Shown: positions 58,213 to 64,000 of the stretch, in pieces
How positions within the stretch are numbered: position 1 is the stretch's first letter
How the letters are laid out: the number at the start of each line of letters is the position of its first letter
Source: Oscillibacter sp.
GTDB taxonomy: Bacteria; Bacillota; Clostridia; Oscillospirales; Oscillospiraceae
Length of the DNA: 64,000 bases
NCBI GenBank assembly: GCA_003487665.1
Contig: DNFA01000015.1
Coordinates: forward strand, 63,361 to 127,360
Direction of reading: 5' to 3'
The notes under the pieces: model-generated
Database searches by the model: none
What the model was told of the DNA's origin: nothing
Seen by the model: the letters and a program-made list of their open reading frames with translations, nothing else
Position numbers and translations under genes: made by a program

Positions 58213-59079
58213 TCACTCCTCCTTGCCGTACTGCTTGAATGTGCTCAGATCGTATGCCCCGGCCACGCCGTTACACTCGATTTCTCGGTCGATGAAGTCC
58301 TGATCTGTCAGGCTGATGGTTCCGTCGTTACTCAGGTCAGCCGCCTTTTCCTCTGCCCCTTCGTGGCTGTCAGCCCAGATAATCACGCTTCTGGACAGCG
58401 TTTCTCGGACTGTCACGCTGTACGGGCGCAGACCGTCCGCTGTCGCGTCCGTGGACTCCGTCCATCCGTTCGCAGCGTCTACGAACTTGGCCGTCAACTC
58501 CTCAGCCGTCACATGAAGCGTCGGTCGGTCTGCAGTAGGCTCAACACCTACCCATTCAAACCACGGGTGGTCTGCCGCGGTGACGCTGCCAAAGCGGTCA
58601 TCAGGCAAACCAACCTGCGACGGGATGAAGTAAACACCTTCATCGAGGCTGGCCTCGATGGCCTTTTCCTGTTCCTCGCTCATGCTGCCGGCAATCACAA
58701 CCTCGTGACGCATCTTGTAGTTGTCGGCGTCGCGGTACAGGTAACTGATCTTGGTGTTGACCCGCGCCAGCCAGCCAAGCGTGTCGTTCATCGCTTCATC
58801 AAGCGACGCATACGGGTTTCGGACGTTGGCATTTTCATTGAAGCCGTTGACCACGTGCAACATGGCCTCCTCAATGCTCCGATAGCGCCTGCAGATGGTT
58901 TCCGCCGTTCCCTTGTGGTGCCCAGCAACCCCGAATGTGAACGGCTGGTAGCTGTCGTCCTCCTTGTGGATGCCGAGGCTCCAGTGCTTGTACTCGAACA
59001 GTTCGTTGTGCCCTGCCTCCCAGCCGGCAGCCTCCTTGAGCCACTGCAACACCAACTCTTTCGTCAGGCGTCTGCTCAT
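58213..59079 (-). CDS. Protein with DpnD/PcfM-like C-terminal domain
   Basis: A 288-residue protein. The first ~180 residues are not recognised. Residues ~220-275 resemble the DpnD/PcfM family: YSVTVRETLSRSVIIWADSH, then EEKAADLSNDGTISLTDQDF. That small domain is common in phages and conjugative elements; role unknown. Confidence 0.7.
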   Translation of the reverse strand: MSRRLTKELVLQWLKEAAGWEAGHNELFEYKHWSLGIHKEDDSYQPFTFGVAGHHKGTAETICRRYRSIEEAMLHVVNGFNENANVRNPYASLDEAMNDTLGWLARVNTKISYLYRDADNYKMRHEVVIAGSMSEEQEKAIEASLDEGVYFIPSQVGLPDDRFGSVTAADHPWFEWVGVEPTADRPTLHVTAEELTAKFVDAANGWTESTDATADGLRPYSVTVRETLSRSVIIWADSHEGAEEKAADLSNDGTISLTDQDFIDREIECNGVAGAYDLSTFKQYGKEE

Positions 59080-59546
59080 GCTTCTTCCTCCTCGTCCAAA
59101 TCGTAGTGATGGATGACAGTCGGTTCGTCATGCCCAATGTCATACACGGTCGTCAGCATCCTGCCGTCGTGGCTGTCATATTCGACGCAGGCGATCATCT
59201 CTGGGTCGCGTCCCTCACGGATCAGGTCCACATACACGCCGGGATAGTCAGTCAGAATATCCCCGCCGCCGTGCTTTGCTTGGATGCGCAGCTCGCCCAG
59301 CGGCGTCTTCACGCGGAACTCTCTTTTCTGCTGGGGTGCCTCCGCTTCGTTGAACATCTCCACTTCCTTCTGGCGGTAATAGTCGAGAGCATCGCGGAAC
59401 TTCTCAGCGGAGAAGACTCGCGTCTCTGTCGTGTGGGCCACCTTGTCCCACGCGGTCACGAGTAGCTCAATGAAACCCTTCTCGCAGTCGATGTTCTGCT
59501 TCATGGTCAGGTTGAAATCCTGCTCGTCCCGGACTTTCAGAATCAT
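59076..59546 (-). CDS. Hypothetical protein, 156 residues
   Basis: A beta-rich protein starting MILKVRDEQDFNLTMKQNID after GGGAG. Contains VYVDLIREGRDPEMIACVEY and an acidic C-terminus (DLDEEEEA). No family recognised. Confidence 0.65.
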   Translation of the reverse strand: MILKVRDEQDFNLTMKQNIDCEKGFIELLVTAWDKVAHTTETRVFSAEKFRDALDYYRQKEVEMFNEAEAPQQKREFRVKTPLGELRIQAKHGGGDILTDYPGVYVDLIREGRDPEMIACVEYDSHDGRMLTTVYDIGHDEPTVIHHYDLDEEEEA

Positions 59547-59559
59547 GTCTTCTCCCTCC

Positions 59560-59859
59560 TCAATACTTACACTTGATGCCGAAGTCATTCTCGATACAAC
59601 TCTGAATGAGCTGGCCCATTCGCCACACCTGATCTGTGACCAGCGTAAACCCGCTTGCTCCCCAGTGCCACGAGAAGCTCTTGCCGTTCTTTCGGAACAA
59701 CGTGCAGGTCACATCTCTTCCTTTCGTCAGGCGCATCATCACTTCATCTCCATTGAAGCAGCCGAGCGAGATCAGGTTCATTTCCTGCCCGTCTTTCACC
59801 TTCAGTACCACGCAGGCATCGTTGTTTGACAACAGTTCCACCATGTCCTTCAGTTTCAT
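59560..59859 (-). CDS. Hypothetical protein, 99 residues
   Basis: The start at 59859 (MKLKDMVELLSNND) follows GGAGG. The product is alpha/beta, with Trp-rich SFSWHWGASGFTLVTDQVWR. Function unknown. Its leader overlaps the end of the upstream gene. Confidence 0.6.
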   Translation of the reverse strand: MKLKDMVELLSNNDACVVLKVKDGQEMNLISLGCFNGDEVMMRLTKGRDVTCTLFRKNGKSFSWHWGASGFTLVTDQVWRMGQLIQSCIENDFGIKCKY

Positions 59860-59872
59860 TTCGCATTCCTCC

Positions 59873-60169
59873 TTATCTCTTATGTACGGCATAGACCGTC
59901 ATCCCTGCGCTGTTCTTCACAACGCGATCCTCGAACTCCTGCTCCGACATCGGTTCAAGATAGAAGCGGACCGTGTCGAGATCCCCATCGCTGTCGTATT
60001 CTTTCACGCCGTACAAGACGTGATCTGCGCCGGTCTCTTTCAGGACCTTGATGGCTTCAGCCTCAAACTTCTGAAGCTCCCGCCCGACATCTCGGATAGG
60101 CATCTGCCCGAACGCGACCAGCCCTCTCTCCGTCCAATGTCTCCACCGGACCCACCCGCCATTTTTCAT
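59873..60169 (-). CDS. Hypothetical protein, 98 residues
   Basis: A small protein with a basic aromatic start (MKNGGWVRWRHWTERGLVAF) and a helical-beta remainder. It overlaps the upstream gene by 4 bases. Function unknown. Confidence 0.65.
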   Translation of the reverse strand: MKNGGWVRWRHWTERGLVAFGQMPIRDVGRELQKFEAEAIKVLKETGADHVLYGVKEYDSDGDLDTVRFYLEPMSEQEFEDRVVKNSAGMTVYAVHKR

Positions 60170-60534
60170 ACCGCATACCTCCGTCCGCTCAGGACATCGA
60201 CCACCGTAGTTCCGGCGCCGAAAACCGATCTCATTTCGTGCATCTCTTCGCCGCTGGGCTGCCGACTGGCGTAACCTTTCAGAGCCTCCCGCACCTCTGC
60301 TTCGTAGGTGGCGCGAGTGGCGGACACGTTCACGCAGTCAGGAGCGACCAACTCGACCTTTTCGAGCATATCGTCGGCCAGCGCGCGGCCAATGCTGTTG
60401 CGGGCAACGCCGTCGGCGTCAATGGTAATCTTGCACGAGTCCAAGTCGGACTTCACGCGCTCAAGTTCCTTCTGGGCTTCATTCTGCCAAAACTGGCCGA
60501 GCTTTCCGCTGAGTTCCATCTGAAATCTGGTCAT
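60166..60534 (-). CDS. First gene of the right early operon, hypothetical
   Basis: A 122-residue, mainly helical protein (LGQFWQNEAQKELERVKSDL; YEAEVREALKGYASRQ). AGGAGG precedes the ATG. It is the first gene downstream of the early promoter copy 4. Confidence 0.7.
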   Translation of the reverse strand: MTRFQMELSGKLGQFWQNEAQKELERVKSDLDSCKITIDADGVARNSIGRALADDMLEKVELVAPDCVNVSATRATYEAEVREALKGYASRQPSGEEMHEMRSVFGAGTTVVDVLSGRRYAV

Positions 60535-60590
60535 CGTTATTTCCTCCTACTGGTTATCTTGGATTATCCATCTGGTTATCTTATGAGTAT

Positions 60591-60618
60591 ATTATACTGC
60601 ATTACCTACCTAAGTCAA
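60591..60618 (-). promoter_or_regulatory. Early promoter with shared TAGGTAGG spacer motif (copy 4)
   Basis: On the minus strand TTGACT (60618-60613), 16 bases beginning TAGGTAGGTAATG, and TATAAT (60596-60591). The -35 box lies in the near-palindrome ACCTAA GTCA ATAGAT (60608-60623). It drives the genes from 60534 leftwards. Confidence 0.8.
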
Positions 60619-60689
60619 TAGATTTACGTTAATTGTTTCATATTATTTCTATAATTATAAATCATTCCGTTAATACTCTGCGCAGGCAG

Positions 60690-60716
60690 AAAAAGAGCAG
60701 GCCGCGAAGCCTGCTC
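60690..60716 (-). terminator. Terminator before the right early operon
   Basis: On the minus strand a perfect 8-pair stem GAGCAGGC / GCCTGCTC (loop TTCGCG) is followed by TTTTTCTGCC, just after the late-regulator-like gene. Confidence 0.85.
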
Positions 60717-60724
60717 TCGGTTTC

Positions 60725-61243
60725 CTATTCAGTTTCGTCGTAGTCGTCGGGGTTCCACATCAGGCCGTTATCTTCGATGTACTGGGCCATGCTCAATAAA
60801 GCTCTGCCGTGGAGTTTGAACACCCGCTTGCGGTACATATCCTCCCGTTCCAACAGATCCTCCTCGTCCCCGTACAGCAGATCCACCACATCGCCCCAGC
60901 TTGCCCCGTCGAGGTATCGGCTTCGGATGACAGCCCGCTCGTCGGAGTGTTTCAGCCGACGGATGATTTTCTCGAAGAACATCCTCTCCCGCCGTCTGTG
61001 TTCCAGCGTCGCCCGGATGTCTTCCTCAAGGTCGAACTTCTGCTGCATCAAGTCTGAGATGCGGTCGTTGGATGGGCTCGGCGATTTTGGCATATCCGTG
61101 AGGGCTTGGGCTCCCACGCCTACCAGCTTCGTCTCCAACCGCTCCAGCCTCTCGGACTGATTTTCGATTTCACGCCTCAGATCACGGAGGTCTATCAGCC
61201 GTTGCTTGACGGCCTCGACGTCGTAGTGTTTTTCCTCGTTCAT
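60725..61243 (-). CDS. Late-regulator-like protein (DUF1492/sigma-region-4-like)
   Basis: A 172-residue protein. The N-terminal half is a long coiled coil (RREIENQSERLERLETKLVG; DLMQQKFDLEEDIRATLE). The C-terminal half carries RLKHSDERAVIRSRYLDGAS and MYRKRVFKLHGRALLSMAQY, a sigma-70 region-4-like helix-turn-helix as in DUF1492/ArpU-type phage late regulators. It may turn on the late genes. Confidence 0.7.
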   Translation of the reverse strand: MNEEKHYDVEAVKQRLIDLRDLRREIENQSERLERLETKLVGVGAQALTDMPKSPSPSNDRISDLMQQKFDLEEDIRATLEHRRRERMFFEKIIRRLKHSDERAVIRSRYLDGASWGDVVDLLYGDEEDLLEREDMYRKRVFKLHGRALLSMAQYIEDNGLMWNPDDYDETE

Positions 61244-61292
61244 AGAGTTCGGAAGCCCCGTTCACCTCACTTTCGCTCTGGCCCCGCGAGGC

Positions 61293-61625
61293 TCACGCCT
61301 GCTTGACCCACTCATACCTCTTCTCAAAGGGTTCAAAGTCCTTCTCGCCGAGGATGCCCTTCAGGTTCATGTCCATCTTGATCTGCCAATAGTCCTGCTC
61401 GTCACCCTTCTCAAGAGCGCCGTGGTACTTGTCGAAGACCTTGCCCCACGCCTCCACCACGCGGCGGATGCGCTTTTCGCCAAAGACATCCTTCCCCATG
61501 ACGGCCGGGTCGTTCAAGGTGAGAATGAGCGTATCGGTCATAAACTGGATGTACGTCTCTTTCTCAGCCTGCCGGTAGACGTTGACCGTGTTCCTCTGCC
61601 GTTGCAGGTATCCGTTCTTTCCCAT
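61293..61625 (-). CDS. Hypothetical protein, 110 residues
   Basis: A helical protein (NVYRQAEKETYIQFMTDTLI; RRVVEAWGKVFDKYHGALEK) with conserved-looking LNDPAVMGKDVFGEKRI. It lies between the RtcB and late-regulator-like genes. No family recognised. Confidence 0.7.
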   Translation of the reverse strand: MGKNGYLQRQRNTVNVYRQAEKETYIQFMTDTLILTLNDPAVMGKDVFGEKRIRRVVEAWGKVFDKYHGALEKGDEQDYWQIKMDMNLKGILGEKDFEPFEKRYEWVKQA

Positions 61626-61637
61626 GACTATCCCTCC

Positions 61638-62810
61638 TTATGACGATGCTTTGAAGTTGTAGATGGGCTTGATAATCTCCAGCACGTCGCAGGTCGGGCC
61701 GATGCAGCCCATGATCTCCTTCATGTCCTTGTAGGCGAACGGCGCCTCGTCTATGGTGTCGTAGCTGATGCAGGAGCTATGCACGTTCCGCATCGTCTCT
61801 CGGTAGGCTCCGAGGGAAATTGACTCGCGGGCCTTGCTGCGGGACATCAGGCGGCCAGCTCCATGCGGTGCCGACTGGTTCCAATCGTCGTTGCCCTTGC
61901 CGACACAGACCAGAGAACCGTCGCGCATATTCATCGGAATAATCAGGCGCTCACCCTTCTTGGCAGACACGGCGCCTTTCCGCAGGATCATGCTCTCGTG
62001 GTCAATGTAGTTGTGCACGGTCGTAAACTGCTCCTGCGGGACGATGTGCATAGCTTTCAGGATGGCCTTTGCGATGGCCTGACGGTTGGCCTCCGCGTAA
62101 CGCTGGATGATTTCCATGTCGCTCAGGTAGTCATCCATCAGCTCGCCGGTCAGGTACGCGAGGTCGGGTACTCCGAAGTCGCTGTGCTGCTTTCTCAGTT
62201 CTTCCAGCGCACCGGCGATTTCCTTCTGTCGGCCAGCAGCCTTGTACTCGGCGACGACACGGCTGATTTCCTCGCTGGTGGGCTTCGTCATGGCCTCCAT
62301 CGCTCTGTGCTGATGCCAGTTCGCCACCTCAAGGCCGAGCTTTCGGCTGCCGGTGTGGATCACCAGCCAGAGGCCGCCGCTCTTATCCTTGTCAACCTCG
62401 ATGAAGTGATTGCCACCGCCGAGCGTCCCGATGCTGAGGAGCGCACGGCTGTTGTCGATGCCGACGCATTTCAGGCCGCTCAGGTCGAACCACTCCTTCG
62501 GGTAGTTGTGGGTGCAGAACCCGGCCGGCACATTCCAGCGGATGGCTTTATCCAGCTCGTCAAGGTCGAGCCTCACCCGTCCCAGCTTGACGGCCAGCAT
62601 ACCGCAGCCGATGTCCACGCCCACGAGGTTCGGGCAGACGCGGTCGTGAATGGTCATCGTCGTTCCGATAGTACACCCAGCGCCGGCGTGAACGTCGGGC
62701 ATGATCCGCACCTTGGAGCCGTCACTCACGGGATGGTGGGACAGCTTCTCGATCTGCTCCGTCGCTTCCTGCTCGATGGTCTTCGCAAAAATCTTCACAT
62801 CATTGGTCAT
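61638..62810 (-). CDS. rtcB: RtcB-type RNA ligase
   Basis: A 390-residue GTP-dependent RNA ligase that joins 2',3'-cyclic phosphate or 3'-phosphate ends to 5'-OH ends. Metal and guanylate sites are present: MPDVHAGAGCTIGTTM, VGVDIGCGML (Asp-x-x-Cys), GTLGGGNHFIEV, VIHTGSRKLG, FTTVHNYIDHE, RKGAVSAKKG, IIPMNMRDGS and SAPHGAGRLMSR (guanylated His). It can repair tRNAs cut by anticodon nucleases, and the phage carries its own tRNA cluster. Confidence 0.95.
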   Translation of the reverse strand: MTNDVKIFAKTIEQEATEQIEKLSHHPVSDGSKVRIMPDVHAGAGCTIGTTMTIHDRVCPNLVGVDIGCGMLAVKLGRVRLDLDELDKAIRWNVPAGFCTHNYPKEWFDLSGLKCVGIDNSRALLSIGTLGGGNHFIEVDKDKSGGLWLVIHTGSRKLGLEVANWHQHRAMEAMTKPTSEEISRVVAEYKAAGRQKEIAGALEELRKQHSDFGVPDLAYLTGELMDDYLSDMEIIQRYAEANRQAIAKAILKAMHIVPQEQFTTVHNYIDHESMILRKGAVSAKKGERLIIPMNMRDGSLVCVGKGNDDWNQSAPHGAGRLMSRSKARESISLGAYRETMRNVHSSCISYDTIDEAPFAYKDMKEIMGCIGPTCDVLEIIKPIYNFKASS

Positions 62811-62822
62811 CGTCTTTTCCTT

Positions 62823-63593
62823 TCACTCGCTCCACGGAAACTCTGTGATAATGTCGTCCCCCCAAATGGGCTTCATGCTGTCCTTCATGAAGACCGGCTT
62901 GCCGAGCGCCTTGGCCTGCTCGACCACGCCCTCGATCCACTCGCGCTTCGGGACGACCTTATCCTTGCGGTTGCCAGTCTCCGCGCCGAGGATGAACCAG
63001 TCCATCGACTCCATAATGTCCTTCTTGGGATTGCCCAGAGGCCCCAAAATCGGCTCGATGCTGGCGAAGGTGTGGTGTTCATCCGACCAGAACATCGGCA
63101 CATCGCGCTCGGTCGTCGTTGAGCCGTACCAGAACTCGTCGCCGGCAGGCAGCAGGCCCGCCTCGTACAGTCGGATGTAACGCGCTGGGTTTTTGGTGAG
63201 GAACAGGTATCTGTGCCCGGAGGCGGCCTTGCAGGCGTCGAACACCTTCTTGATCCACTCGTCAGGCACCCAATCCCCGAACAGGTCAGCCATCGAACAG
63301 ACGAAAATCGTCTTGCCGAACCCCTTCGTCAGCGGGTCATTGAGGCGGTACTCATGGAACGTAGGCGTGAAGCCGAAGGGGTACGCCGCATTTCGGACGA
63401 CGCCGTCCTTGCTGGTAACAGTCAGCCGTTCCTTCAGGTACACCACATTCTCGTCGGTCTCTCCGCCGGCCGCACAGTCGCAGCCTTTGAAGCGATTCGC
63501 CGTCGATCTGGCGTAACAGTACGGGCACGGATGGTAGCAGCCGCTCACGGGGTTCCATGTGCTGTCGCACCACTCGATCTTACTCTTTTCCAT
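62823..63593 (-). CDS. DUF5131 (Gp37/Gp68) radical-SAM-like protein
   Basis: A 256-residue protein of the phage Gp37/Gp68 family: IEWCDSTWNPVSGCYHPCPY with cysteines spaced C-x3-C-x2-C (CYHPCPYC), IFVCSMADLFGDWVPDEWIK, RYLFLTKNPARY, SIEPILGPL and DWFILGAETG. The family resembles radical-SAM iron-sulfur enzymes; substrate unknown. Confidence 0.85.
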   Translation of the reverse strand: MEKSKIEWCDSTWNPVSGCYHPCPYCYARSTANRFKGCDCAAGGETDENVVYLKERLTVTSKDGVVRNAAYPFGFTPTFHEYRLNDPLTKGFGKTIFVCSMADLFGDWVPDEWIKKVFDACKAASGHRYLFLTKNPARYIRLYEAGLLPAGDEFWYGSTTTERDVPMFWSDEHHTFASIEPILGPLGNPKKDIMESMDWFILGAETGNRKDKVVPKREWIEGVVEQAKALGKPVFMKDSMKPIWGDDIITEFPWSE

Positions 63594-63607
63594 TCGATGC
63601 TCTCCTA

Positions 63608-64000
63608 TCAGAACGGCAGTTCGCCGGCGTCGTCATCGGGAATCTCGGAAAAATCTCCGCTGGGCTGCTGGTAGCTGTTGTCGTAGCTGCCACCGTAGCT
63701 TCCGCCTCCAGACCGATTACCGCCGTCCTTGTTGCTGTCCCCGAAATAGACATTGTCGGCCACAACCTCCGCGCTGCGGCGGTTATTGCCCTCCTTGTCC
63801 TTCCAGTCGCGGATCTGGAGCCGGCCTTCCACGACGGCCATGCGGCCCTTGGCGAAGTATTTGCTCACAAATTCGGCGGTGTTGCGCCAAGCCACGATGT
63901 CGATGAAGTCCGTCTCTTTCTCGCCCCCCTGCCCCTTGAAGTCGCGGTCAACGGCCAGTGCAAACGAGGTCACGGCCGTCCCGCTTCCGGTGCGCCGCAG
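63608..64000 (-). CDS. ssb: Single-stranded DNA-binding protein (partial)
   Basis: The frame runs off the window edge. Visible residues begin LRRTGSGTAVTSFALAVDRD, in the OB fold of bacterial SSB, continue through DFIDIVAWRNTAEFVSKYFA and GRLQIRDWKDKEGNNRRSAE, then a Gly/Ser/Asn-rich linker and the acidic tip DDDAGELPF that recruits partner proteins. About 15-20 N-terminal residues lie outside. Confidence 0.95.
   Translation of the reverse strand: MRRTGSGTAVTSFALAVDRDFKGQGGEKETDFIDIVAWRNTAEFVSKYFAKGRMAVVEGRLQIRDWKDKEGNNRRSAEVVADNVYFGDSNKDGGNRSGGGSYGGSYDNSYQQPSGDFSEIPDDDAGELPF

Overview
The window is part of the genome of a contractile-tailed (myovirus-type) phage or prophage. The evidence is a nearly complete virion module: small and large terminase, portal, Mu F-like minor head protein, DUF2213 protease/scaffold, DUF2184-like capsid, neck proteins, DUF3383-type sheath, tube, tail-assembly chaperones with a -1 frameshift site, tape measure, baseplate hub, spike, W and J proteins, and tail fibres. 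Gene style (strong AGGAGG ribosome sites, CHAP/LysM endolysin, CD1375-like mini-proteins, DUF1492-like late regulator, DUF4376, DUF6273-type variable protein) points to a Gram-positive Firmicute host with a G+C-rich genome, plausibly a gut Oscillospiraceae/Faecalibacterium-like bacterium; the host is an inference. Almost everything is transcribed right to left (minus strand). No integrase is visible, so a temperate life style is suggested only by the XRE repressor and the antirepressor-like gene.

Layout, left to right: 1-1.5 kb is a control region with an antirepressor-like gene, a small gene, a candidate antisense RNA and an XRE repressor. A plus-strand PD-(D/E)XK nuclease-like gene follows (1.6-2.7 kb). 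From 2.8 to 13.1 kb lies an early operon of small genes (zinc ribbons, dUTPase, HD and HAD hydrolases, HNH and GIY-YIG endonucleases, a PP-loop protein, an ATP-grasp-like protein), driven from a promoter at 13.14-13.17 kb. Lysis genes are at 13.5-17.0 kb. A diversity-generating retroelement (DGR) occupies 17.6-21.2 kb: variable protein, reverse transcriptase, template repeat and Avd-like accessory protein. Tail fibres, baseplate, tail, head and packaging genes follow up to 52.1 kb. Next come an S-adenosylhomocysteine/MTA nucleosidase-like gene, a cluster of tRNA and tRNA-like RNAs (52.9-53.4 kb), a DUF488 gene and a full-length S-adenosylmethionine synthetase. The right end (55.5-64 kb) holds a second early operon and then a late-regulator-like protein, RtcB RNA ligase, a DUF5131 radical-SAM-like protein and an SSB cut by the window edge.

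How the parts may work together: four minus-strand promoters share a 16-base spacer beginning with the same TAGGTAGG block, and the -35 box sits inside an imperfect ACCTA...TAGGT palindrome, so a single regulator (perhaps the XRE protein) could control the early operons. The DGR diversifies one tail-associated protein: 12 of the 13 template/variable differences fall on template adenines. SAM synthetase, an adenine-methylase-like protein, a DUF5131 protein and an SAH/MTA nucleosidase form a possible SAM supply-and-recycling set. RtcB together with a tRNA cluster suggests tRNA repair or maturation.

The least expected elements are three cloverleaf RNAs with Gly-type CC at anticodon positions 35-36 but without G18G19 or a normal T-loop, an unusual 157-base RNA-like element with a tRNA-Leu-like 5' end, and a 988-residue portal protein fused to a NUDIX domain and an ADP-ribosyltransferase-like domain bracketed by a duplicated Gly-rich peptide.
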